A DNA stretch of 23,623 nucleotides from JAIBAI01 sp044238875 (lineage in GTDB: Bacteria > Bacteroidota > Bacteroidia > M30B66): contig JBIICM010000015.1 of NCBI GenBank assembly GCA_044238875.1, positions 1 through 23,623 of the forward strand. Direction: 5' to 3'. A program made the position numbers and the translations under genes. This document shows positions 1 to 6,728 of the stretch, one piece after another. A model generated the notes under the pieces. It saw only the letters and a list, made by a program, of their open reading frames with translations. It made no database searches and was not told the origin of the DNA. Position 1 is the first letter of the stretch. Every line of letters starts with the position of its first letter.

Positions 1-748
1 AAATATTACCCTCCGGGTTTGACGGACCGGTTATGCCATTGATAAAATAGCCGATTACCCCAAATCCGAACATGGGTAGTAATACCACTGAGAAAATTCG
101 TCCGAGCGAGAGGTCGCCGGGCTGCACCGGTTTGATAACATCAGCCTCCTTGATATGCTTTGTTCCGGAGAGAAAAATCAGCAGCCCCACCAGCATGCCA
201 ACACCAGCGGCAGCAAAAGCGTAGCCCCATCCGAAATTTATACGCATGTAGGCAGCGACGAAATTGCAGATAAAAGCGCCGATGTTAATGCCCATATAAA
301 ATATATTAAAGCCGGCATCCTTATTGGCTCTGTACTGATCATTGTTGTAAAGATTGCCAACCAGCGTGGAGATATTGGGTTTAAAAAATCCATTTCCGAT
401 GATGATTGAAAGCAGCGAGAGGTAAAATGCCCCTTCACCGGGTATCGAAAGGCCAATATAGCCCAGTGCCATGAGTAATCCGCCGATTAAAATAGAACGC
501 CGGTACCCAAGCACCCTGTCGGCCAGCAGTCCGCCAATAAAAGGTGTTAAGTAAACAAGGCCTATATAGGTTCCATAAACGTCAGATTTTTGCTGCGGAG
601 AAAAACCCATTCCTCCGTTGGATGCACTGTCGAGCATGTACAATGAAAAAATCCCCAACATCAGGTAATACCCGAACCTTTCCCACATCTCGGTAAAAAA
701 CAGATAATAGAGACCGGTAGGATGATTTGCTTTGCTTGATTGACTCAT
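1..748 (-). CDS. POT/PTR2-family proton-coupled peptide transporter (N-terminal part)
   Basis: Inner-membrane symporter of the major facilitator superfamily that would import di- and tripeptides with protons. The reading frame is open from an ATG at 748 to the window edge, giving 249 residues of a protein that usually has about 450-550, so the C-terminal half lies outside. Seen directly: the E-x-x-E-R-F motif of the family (E20, E23, R24 in FTEMWERFGYY), the loop motif GGLLADRVLGYRR after the second helix, the PTR2-type stretch FNIFYMGINIGAF, and repeated hydrophobic segments. A charged, Pro-containing loop (HIKEADVIKPVQPGD) precedes the next helix. No convincing -7 box was found upstream. 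The substrate is inferred from the family. It suits the two exopeptidases encoded further on, although they are not in the same operon. Confidence 0.93.
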   Translation of the reverse strand, partial: MSQSSKANHPTGLYYLFFTEMWERFGYYLMLGIFSLYMLDSASNGGMGFSPQQKSDVYGTYIGLVYLTPFIGGLLADRVLGYRRSILIGGLLMALGYIGLSIPGEGAFYLSLLSIIIGNGFFKPNISTLVGNLYNNDQYRANKDAGFNIFYMGINIGAFICNFVAAYMRINFGWGYAFAAAGVGMLVGLLIFLSGTKHIKEADVIKPVQPGDLSLGRIFSVVLLPMFGFGVIGYFINGITGPSNPEGNI

Positions 749-965
749 AGGTTTAACAGATTAAGAATGATTGGTGCATGCGAATGTAAAGATTCTTGCA
801 TACTGAACTATGATTTGTTTACTATTCAAGATTAAATAATTATTTAAACTGTTGATAATAATTAACTTATGGCAGCGATTGCTCAAGTCCGGAAAAAAAA
901 TGATTAATACGCTTCACCTTATCAGATGGATCATTGATTATAAGTAACCTGCTTCAAATTCGTCC
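749..965. other. Intergenic region between the peptide transporter and ubiX
   Basis: 217 AT-rich bases that contain the upstream region of the peptide transporter gene and the 3' flank of ubiX, both on the minus strand. No open frame, tRNA, strong hairpin or exact TAnnTTTG promoter box was seen. The closest match on the minus strand is TAATCTTG, with one mismatch, which is too weak to call. Confidence 0.5.
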
Positions 966-1526
966 TCATTCTGACCACCTGTAAGTATCAATCCTGAAAC
1001 CCGCCAGATCCAGTACCCTGTCAACCACGGTAGAAGCCAATGCTTCAAAATCAGCCGGCCTGCTGTAAAATGAAGGGCTGGCCGGACAAATGATGCCACC
1101 CGCTTCGGTAATGGTGGTCATGTTGCGCAGATGGATCAGATTGTAAGGAGTATCACGCGGCAGCAGTATAAGTTTTCGCCGCTCCTTCAACGCCACATCA
1201 GCAGCACGGGTAATCAGATCATCTGACAGCCCGGCAGCGATTCTGCCCAATGTACCCATTGAGCACGGACAAATAATTACGGCATCATACCGGGCTGATC
1301 CGGAGGCAAAAGGGGCAAAGAAATCCTGTTTGCCATAGGTTCTGAAAGGAAGTTTTTCATAATCCGTGTTCCCCAGCTCGTATTTCCATACATCGCGGGC
1401 ATTCTGACTCATAACGATTCCAGCTTCCAGGATCTGATCCTGCAGCTTCACGAGTTTATCGAGCAGCACTTTTGCATAGATTGCTCCGCTTGCGCCGGTA
1501 ATTCCAATTGCGATTTTTAATTTCAT
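966..1526 (-). CDS. ubiX: Flavin prenyltransferase UbiX
   Basis: Joins a dimethylallyl group to FMN to make prenylated FMN, the cofactor of UbiD-type decarboxylases. The 186 residues match the usual family length. Seen: the N-terminal flavin-binding loop GITGASGAIYA (8-18), E50 in the helix after the first strands, the SGSARYDAVIICPCSMGTL region (75-93), R107 in ITRAADVALKERR, the phosphate/active-site region LLPRDTPYNLIHLRNM (121-136) and PSFYSRP with Y154. In the members I remember, the motif reads RETP, with a catalytic Glu; here it is R124-D125-T-P, a conservative change. No ubiD lies in the window, so the client decarboxylase is unknown. The ATG shares one base with the stop codon of the upstream barrel gene (TGATG), which suggests translational coupling. 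Confidence 0.93.
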   Translation of the reverse strand: MKLKIAIGITGASGAIYAKVLLDKLVKLQDQILEAGIVMSQNARDVWKYELGNTDYEKLPFRTYGKQDFFAPFASGSARYDAVIICPCSMGTLGRIAAGLSDDLITRAADVALKERRKLILLPRDTPYNLIHLRNMTTITEAGGIICPASPSFYSRPADFEALASTVVDRVLDLAGFRIDTYRWSE

Positions 1527-2155
1527 CAGAAAAGATAAGTTATTCGTGCCATTATGCTTGAACTGTATTGTCCGCGGTTAAGCCGGAAATAGGTATTTTG
1601 ATCATGATTCCGCACCGGAAACATGGTACTCAGATTACGGATATTTAACCCCCATTTTTCTTTAAACCACCAGGTGCCGCCAAATGCCCAGGAGATATCA
1701 AGTGGCTTAAACTGCTGCCGCGCGGTATTCGGCCCACCCAATTCTCCGAAAGTATCTTCTTCATACCATCCAAACAACACGCCTATTGACGGACCTGTTT
1801 CAAGCTCAATGGCCGGTTTAACGCGATATTGCAATAGCAACGGCACTTCGATATAATGCAGGCGCAACAAATAAAATGTTGGAATTGAATCGCGGGGACT
1901 CAGATTCTTACGGCTACCTTTTCCGATATAACCGATTTCCATTTGTGCCGACCATGATTTCCCAAAGGACTTTCTCACTAAAAACCCTGTGGCAGCGCTG
2001 ATTTTATTGTAGCCGGCCAAGTCGTCACCGGTAATCTGACTGGTATTAATTCCAGCTACAATACCTCCATTAAATTGCTGGGCTTGAAGCTGCAGGCAAA
2101 GCTTTGACAAATAAATTATCAGTATAAGCCGAAAAATGTTGTGGCGGATGGGCAT
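1526..2155 (-). CDS. PorT-like outer-membrane beta-barrel protein
   Basis: Predicted small outer-membrane barrel of 209 residues. It has a signal peptide of about 25 residues (Arg/His-rich start, hydrophobic core, probable cleavage after LQAQ or nearby). The mature part begins with FNGGIVAGINTSQITGDDLAGYNK, the typical opening of the Bacteroidota PorT/outer-membrane-beta-barrel family, followed by alternating polar/aromatic strands such as WSAQMEIGYIGKGS and LRLHYIEVPLLLQYRV. It ends in SIMARITYLF, a C-terminal aromatic beta-signal. The specific role cannot be told from sequence: proteins of this fold include T9SS accessory proteins and many uncharacterised surface proteins. It is the first gene of a two-gene unit with ubiX (one-base overlap). 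A functional link between the two is not obvious. Confidence 0.8.
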   Translation of the reverse strand: MPIRHNIFRLILIIYLSKLCLQLQAQQFNGGIVAGINTSQITGDDLAGYNKISAATGFLVRKSFGKSWSAQMEIGYIGKGSRKNLSPRDSIPTFYLLRLHYIEVPLLLQYRVKPAIELETGPSIGVLFGWYEEDTFGELGGPNTARQQFKPLDISWAFGGTWWFKEKWGLNIRNLSTMFPVRNHDQNTYFRLNRGQYSSSIMARITYLF

Positions 2156-2223
2156 GCCTTTTTACTGCAGAACTTTATTGAACGGCTAATATATTAATTC
2201 AGCTGTGATGCGGTAAGTTTTTT

Positions 2224-2231
2224 TATTTTTG
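2224..2231 (+). promoter_or_regulatory. Candidate Bacteroidota -7 box TATTTTTG
   Basis: Exact match to the TAnnTTTG -7 consensus, in a T-rich stretch after GGTAAG. It would start transcription near 2237 and give the small membrane protein at 2312 a leader of about 75 bases. No clear TTG -33 element was found at the usual distance. Confidence 0.4.
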
Positions 2232-2311
2232 TCTGCGACATGCGCTATAGGCTTCACTGCAAAAACAGCTAAAGTCTCCACAAAAAAAGAATTACACCAT
2301 AACATCAGGCC

Positions 2312-2548
2312 TTGAATACACTGCTCATTATCGCCAGCCGCTACCAAAAGCCTGAGATCGGACCGGGCCAGCTGATTTTCGCCGGGCTGTTTCTGATCGC
2401 ATTCATAGCTGTGGTTTACTGGTCATTTCAAAAGGATAAAAAAATCACCCTCACCCATTTTGGCAATTCCGGCCTGCTTGCGCTGGTGATTGGCGGCGGG
2501 CTTCTGCTGATGATTCTTGTAAAGATCTTTTTGCGGCAGGTTGGCTAA
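2312..2548 (+). CDS. Small two-helix membrane protein of unknown function
   Basis: A 78-residue protein with two hydrophobic segments, about residues 20-39 (GQLIFAGLFLIAFIAVVYW) and 52-72 (SGLLALVIGGGLLLMILVKIF), separated by a basic loop with QKDKK. This suggests both ends lie on one side of the inner membrane. The start is taken as TTG at 2312: there is an in-frame stop 10 bases upstream and no ATG before the second helix. No Shine-Dalgarno sequence is visible. A -7 box lies about 80 bases upstream. The 3' end overlaps the Nudix gene on the other strand so that the two stop codons share bases (CTAA at 2545-2548). I do not recognise the family. Bacteroidota have many such short proteins with a helix-charged loop-helix layout, and no function should be assigned. 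Confidence 0.6.
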   Translation: MNTLLIIASRYQKPEIGPGQLIFAGLFLIAFIAVVYWSFQKDKKITLTHFGNSGLLALVIGGGLLLMILVKIFLRQVG

Positions 2549-3183
2549 ACCCATCCCACCCGTTGCATAATTTCGGCAAATTCACTGAGCATCATGGCAG
2601 TGGCGCCCCAAACCCTGTGATTTTGAATATCATAATAAGGGGCTGAAATTGACAAGCCCGGGGCTACGCGATGGGCCGTTTCGGCAATTTGCCGGGCGCT
2701 GAGCCAGGGCAGCAGGGGTGTATGAATAAGTTGTTCCACCTCATGCGGATCAGGATGCCAGACAGGCTCACCTTCAATAATACCCACAACGGGATGAACA
2801 ATAATGTTACTGGGCGGAATATAAAGCGGACTCATCTTGCCGGCCACCTTTACCAACTCAGGGGACACGCCCACCTCTTCAAAAGTCTCACGCAAAGCCA
2901 CCATTACAGGGTCTGTTTCACCCTGGTCAAACTTGCCGCCGGGGAAACTAACCTGCCCGCTATGAACACCATCATACACCTTACGCAAGGTCAGTAGGAT
3001 ATGCGGCTCACCTTCCCTATCATAATAAATTGGCACCAGCACCGCCGCAAGTCGGGGTGGTTTTTCCGGATTAAGAAACGCAGCCCTGCGACCTACCGGC
3101 GCCATACGAAACTGCGCCTCTTCACCCGGCAATGGCTGGCTGAGTATTTCACGTAATCTCGGATACAGTTCGACTGATTTCAT
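2545..3183 (-). CDS. Nudix hydrolase, CoA pyrophosphatase type (NudL-like)
   Basis: A cytoplasmic hydrolase of 212 residues that would split CoA or its derivatives into 4'-phosphopantetheine and 3',5'-ADP. The region LLTLRKVYDGVHSGQVSF, followed by PGG (residues 63-83), has the spacing of the CoA-Nudix signature just before the Nudix box, although two positions I remember as Ser/Ala and Arg are Lys and Gly here. The Nudix box runs from G83 to V106 with E89, R98-E99, E102 and E103. It is one residue longer between the first Glu and Arg-Glu than the classic box, as I recall for NudL-type enzymes. The start ATG at 3183 is 29 bases from a good -7 box. The gene stands alone between convergent and same-strand neighbours. 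Substrate choice is inferred from the family. Confidence 0.88.
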   Translation of the reverse strand: MKSVELYPRLREILSQPLPGEEAQFRMAPVGRRAAFLNPEKPPRLAAVLVPIYYDREGEPHILLTLRKVYDGVHSGQVSFPGGKFDQGETDPVMVALRETFEEVGVSPELVKVAGKMSPLYIPPSNIIVHPVVGIIEGEPVWHPDPHEVEQLIHTPLLPWLSARQIAETAHRVAPGLSISAPYYDIQNHRVWGATAMMLSEFAEIMQRVGWV

Positions 3184-3211
3184 GGTTTATGGTTGCCTTT
3201 CACAAAGATGA

Positions 3212-3219
3212 CAAATTTA
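3212..3219 (-). promoter_or_regulatory. Candidate -7 box TAAATTTG upstream of the Nudix gene
   Basis: On the minus strand this reads TAAATTTG, an exact TAnnTTTG match. It ends 29 bases before the Nudix ATG, predicting a leader of about 22-25 bases. No TTG at the usual -33 spacing was found. Confidence 0.5.
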
Positions 3220-3299
3220 TGCTGCCAAGGCTTCCAGCTGAATTAATCACCCGTTTATAATGAATCTGCAGAATTTTTTACCTGCAGGGTGTGTTAATT

Positions 3300-5828
3300 T
3301 TATTCATCAAATTCGATGGTAATAGCAGGCTTTTTCTTCTTTTGATCTTTATCGGGCTTTTTAACGGAGTCCTTGCGGGTTCGGCCAAACTCCTCCCTGA
3401 AAATATTACGCAGGTTTTCCTTTTCCTTTCTGATATCATCTTTACGTTTCTCACGGGCACCTTTGCTGTCATAACTCACCTTCGGGTTATCCATGGGACC
3501 TTTCATAGAGAGGAACAAATTCAACCCGCCTGAACCATCATCAGCAACTTCGCCGAAGGATTCATTTTCTCTTTTCTGTCGTTTGGCTTTATTGGCCATA
3601 ATATCAGACAGACGCACCCTGATGTGGTAATCAATCATGTTGTCGAAGGTATGAGTGCCTGAACCGCTGATACTGATGGCCGAGGAAGCTATATCCATCA
3701 ATGGAAAATAAATGGTTTTTTTACTGATTCTGATCTGATTGCGAAGCTGGGAGAACCTGACATGCTGCAGTTCTTCAAGGCTGATATAGCGCCCCAGCTC
3801 ATTGAGTGGTTCAAATCTGATGAGCTCTCCGTTATTGATTGTAATGTCGGCTGTGCATTCGGCTGAGGCCGGATCAATTTCCAGGGAAGGATTGCCAGTG
3901 GCTGAAAAAACTAGAGAAGCATCAACCTTCCCCTTCAGATTTTTATCCTGCATGGTTTGCTGACCAAAATTCTCACATTCAAAAAATAAGCGCTGAATAT
4001 CAACCGATTTCAATTGAGCATTGCAGCTAAATCTGATTTTTTCAGCCGTTGCTGCCTCTATATTTCCGGTCATGGTAACCTGTCCGCCCATGGTGTTGAA
4101 CCTGATCTGCCGTGCAGAAAATTGCTGATTTTTAACACCGAATTCACCGATTATATTTGATGCACTGAACTTTCTGAACTGCAGCTGATCAATGCGGGCG
4201 GCGAGATCAACTGAAATACGCGGCGAAATGGCAAAACGGTATTCATTTTCAGCTGCATTTACTGCTTTTCGCTGAAACAGTTCATCCAGTAAAACTTTTT
4301 GGGATTTCAAACTGATGCTGAGGTTCATCATTTCATGGTCATTCAGCAGCCATCCGGTCAGATTTTCCATCCGGCCAGCAACATTAAAATCAGAACGCCC
4401 GGTACTGAAGGTCAGTGAGCTTACCGTCATATCAGTTGAATTAAAGGTGCAATCACCTTTCAAAGACTGAAAACGCATGGTGTCGCCGGATATTCTGAAA
4501 GCGGCATCGCTCAGGTGAAGGCTGCCTGAGGCAAGGTATCGCCTTGCGGAAAGCTTTTCGCTTGCAAGATCGTTGATGCGTGTGCGTAATTTCAGGTGTA
4601 AATCGGCATGACCTTTCAGTTCATCCAACGCTTTTATATCCAGAAAGGCGGCCAGATCAGGCAGGTTGATGCTGGCATCGGTCTGAAGATCAATTTCAGG
4701 ATTGGTTAAACCTTTCAGTACACATGAACCACTGATTTTTTGTCCGTTCAGGCGCATAACTGCATTTTCAATCTTTAAGGTCTCCCCGCGAAGGTCAGCC
4801 CTGAAATTTAATGCGGTGAGTTCAACCCCTGAAGGCTTGTGTGATACAGTGCCATTTTCAACCCCAAATTGGCCGCTAATTGAAGGTTTTGATGCTTCCC
4901 CTTTTTCTTTTCTGACATTAAATTCACCGAAAAATTTACCCTTGCTGCTGTATGCCTTGATCTTATCTGCATACTCGGATGGCAAAAGGGAGAGGGCTGA
5001 ACGGATGTCCAGATTTTTACCCCTGAGCTGAAAGTTATAGACAGCACTTCCGGCGTTGCTATATTTACCTTCCACATCTACTTCAAGGTCAGCGATCCTG
5101 AATGCGCCATTGCTAAAGCTGTAGGAAGAATTTGCCTTGTCAACCTGCATTGAAACATCAATACCAAGGGGTTTCTGACTCAGCCAGGTGTTTTTTCCGG
5201 TACCGATGCGGTCAACCTGAAGCTCTGCCGCAATATCAAGCTGATACGACTGTGCATTGAACTGTCCTGCCAAATCTGATAATTCAACGTAAGCCCTGAT
5301 ATAAAAATCTTCCGGTTCATCGCGGTAAATAATATCCAGCTTGCGACCTGCAATCTGATCAATCGAAAGCCCGAAGGGATCATCCTTTGCTCCGGGAGCG
5401 GGCTTAAACAGATCGTAATTTGTTTTGCCGGATTTGTCTCTGATCAGCTGGATTTTTCCGCCGACAATTTCAATTTTCCGGATGGCATAGTTGCCACTCC
5501 ACAATGAAAAAATATTGAACATCAGGTCAATTCTTTCAACATCCAGCAAATACCCTTCGGCCTTTATGTGCGTATGACCTGCCCTTACCTGATTTAAACT
5601 AACTGTGGCATAGGGAAAGTGCTTTAACAGACTCAGCTCTACTTCCTTAATTTCAACCCTTGTCTGAAGACGCTCATTTAATTTGGAAAGGAAATACCTA
5701 CTTACCTCTTTTTCATAAATGGCAGCAAGACTTACTACGGCAACAAAAAATAAAAGCAGCCCCCCGGCCAGGTATGCCAGCAGGCGAAATATTTTTCGTT
5801 TTTTATGAATGGGCTGTTCCATGTTCAT
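3300..5828 (-). CDS. AsmA-like inner-membrane anchored protein (large)
   Basis: Predicted 842-residue protein of the AsmA family, whose members are inner-membrane anchored, extend through the periplasm and take part in outer-membrane lipid homeostasis. Seen: a basic N-terminus (HKKRKIFR), one transmembrane helix at about residues 12-36, then the AsmA-type opening LNERLQTRVEIKEVELS and LKHFPYATVSLNQV. A long series of short beta-rich units follows, and the AsmA-like C-terminal region includes GKVDASLVFSATGNPSLEID. The last 60 residues are odd: very rich in Lys, Arg, Asp and Glu, and probably helical or disordered. The first of two close ATGs (5828, 5822) is chosen; a TTG at 5846 is also in frame but less likely. 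The gene follows an exported-protein gene after 64 bases on the same strand and may be co-transcribed with it. Confidence 0.83.
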   Translation of the reverse strand: MNMEQPIHKKRKIFRLLAYLAGGLLLFFVAVVSLAAIYEKEVSRYFLSKLNERLQTRVEIKEVELSLLKHFPYATVSLNQVRAGHTHIKAEGYLLDVERIDLMFNIFSLWSGNYAIRKIEIVGGKIQLIRDKSGKTNYDLFKPAPGAKDDPFGLSIDQIAGRKLDIIYRDEPEDFYIRAYVELSDLAGQFNAQSYQLDIAAELQVDRIGTGKNTWLSQKPLGIDVSMQVDKANSSYSFSNGAFRIADLEVDVEGKYSNAGSAVYNFQLRGKNLDIRSALSLLPSEYADKIKAYSSKGKFFGEFNVRKEKGEASKPSISGQFGVENGTVSHKPSGVELTALNFRADLRGETLKIENAVMRLNGQKISGSCVLKGLTNPEIDLQTDASINLPDLAAFLDIKALDELKGHADLHLKLRTRINDLASEKLSARRYLASGSLHLSDAAFRISGDTMRFQSLKGDCTFNSTDMTVSSLTFSTGRSDFNVAGRMENLTGWLLNDHEMMNLSISLKSQKVLLDELFQRKAVNAAENEYRFAISPRISVDLAARIDQLQFRKFSASNIIGEFGVKNQQFSARQIRFNTMGGQVTMTGNIEAATAEKIRFSCNAQLKSVDIQRLFFECENFGQQTMQDKNLKGKVDASLVFSATGNPSLEIDPASAECTADITINNGELIRFEPLNELGRYISLEELQHVRFSQLRNQIRISKKTIYFPLMDIASSAISISGSGTHTFDNMIDYHIRVRLSDIMANKAKRQKRENESFGEVADDGSGGLNLFLSMKGPMDNPKVSYDSKGAREKRKDDIRKEKENLRNIFREEFGRTRKDSVKKPDKDQKKKKPAITIEFDE

Positions 5829-5892
5829 TTCTGGTGGGCAAAGCAAATAAAAAGATATAGAAAAACCGGACCTTTCAAATGTTATATTTCAT

Positions 5893-6624
5893 TTAGTTTC
5901 GCTTCACCTTGTAAATTGTTTTTCCGGCTGCGGGATTGGGATATAACTCATCTGCAGGCAGCAGCTCAGGTATTTCAAAATTATGCCTGTGAACCTTTCT
6001 CTCTTTAATGGCTGTTAATGTCTGCACGATTTTAAACCGCCCCTGACTAAACATTTCAATTTTTATGGGGTGAGATCCGGATAGTTTGTAAAAAGCCGAA
6101 AGCCCGTCGGTGTAATGATTCAGAAACATCAACTTGTCGGCGGTGAGTAAATCAGGCTGGTAATAATAGGTGAAGATAACATCATCCCAAATAACACTCA
6201 CCTTATGGCAATTATAGTTACCAACCTGATAAAGGCTGTCGGTGGTAATCACCATAGGCCCGGAGCCGCTGCGCCTGAATTGTTCGTCATCCTGCATATC
6301 ACTGATGGTGCAGAGCTGCATTTGACCTGCGCCGGTAAAGTGATACCGCTTGTTTGTTTCTCCTTTGAAAATGATGTAATCATTCACCCGGTTCCCATTG
6401 AAACTGATTTTATAGTTGTTATGCTTTATTTTGATATTAAGTGTATCAGGCCGGTTCAGGAGCTGATAGGGTATAAGGCTTTGCGCTTCCGGCTTTATTA
6501 TCTGATAGTTCACGCTGTACACCAATTCACCTTCAAACGTTTTATTACGCTCCATCGGTATGTGCGATGCACATTTCCAAAGCACCAAGCAAAATGTCAG
6601 GATCAAGAAATGCCCGATTCGCAT
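5893..6624 (-). CDS. Exported protein of unknown function
   Basis: A 243-residue protein with an N-terminal hydrophobic stretch (GHFLILTFCLVLWKCASH) that looks like a signal peptide. The Cys at about residue 18 sits where a lipobox Cys would be, but Lys precedes it, so lipidation is doubtful. The rest is beta-rich: FEGELVYSVNYQI, TLNIKIKHNNYKISFNG, MVITTDSLYQVGNYNCHKVSVIW, then the aromatic segment VIFTYYYQPDLL. It resembles periplasmic beta-sheet proteins of Bacteroidota that accumulate as lone domains of unknown function (GLPGLI- or DUF4412-like in general look). That is an impression, not an assignment. The ATG lies only 4 bases beyond a -7-like box. It is divergent from the DPP-IV gene and upstream of the AsmA gene. 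Confidence 0.7.
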   Translation of the reverse strand: MRIGHFLILTFCLVLWKCASHIPMERNKTFEGELVYSVNYQIIKPEAQSLIPYQLLNRPDTLNIKIKHNNYKISFNGNRVNDYIIFKGETNKRYHFTGAGQMQLCTISDMQDDEQFRRSGSGPMVITTDSLYQVGNYNCHKVSVIWDDVIFTYYYQPDLLTADKLMFLNHYTDGLSAFYKLSGSHPIKIEMFSQGRFKIVQTLTAIKERKVHRHNFEIPELLPADELYPNPAAGKTIYKVKRN

Positions 6625-6628
6625 TGGG

Positions 6629-6636
6629 TAAATATA
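6629..6636 (-). promoter_or_regulatory. Candidate -7 box TATATTTA next to a start codon
   Basis: On the minus strand it reads TATATTTA, seven of eight matches to TAnnTTTG. Only four bases (CCCA) separate it from the ATG at 6624, so a transcript from it would start at or just before the ATG and be leaderless. Confidence 0.35.
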
Positions 6637-6705
6637 GCCAAGCTGATCATTCGTTATTGTGGTGTGACATCAGCAAACCATATTCTATTGAAAGCGGCTT
6701 ATGTT

Positions 6706-6713
6706 TACTTTTG
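6706..6713 (+). promoter_or_regulatory. Candidate -7 box TACTTTTG upstream of the DPP-IV gene
   Basis: Exact TAnnTTTG match ending 15 bases before the ATG at 6729. A TTG lies 15 bases upstream of the box at 6688-6690, a little closer than the usual -33 spacing. The predicted leader is about ten bases. It shares a 104-base divergent region with the box at 6629-6636. Confidence 0.5.
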
Positions 6714-6728
6714 GACAAATTTTCACCG

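Noticed and set aside
6567..6728. Longer N-terminus for the DPP-IV gene from an ATG at 6567
   Set aside because: It would overlap the divergent gene, run through two promoter-like boxes and bury the signal peptide 54 residues inside the protein.
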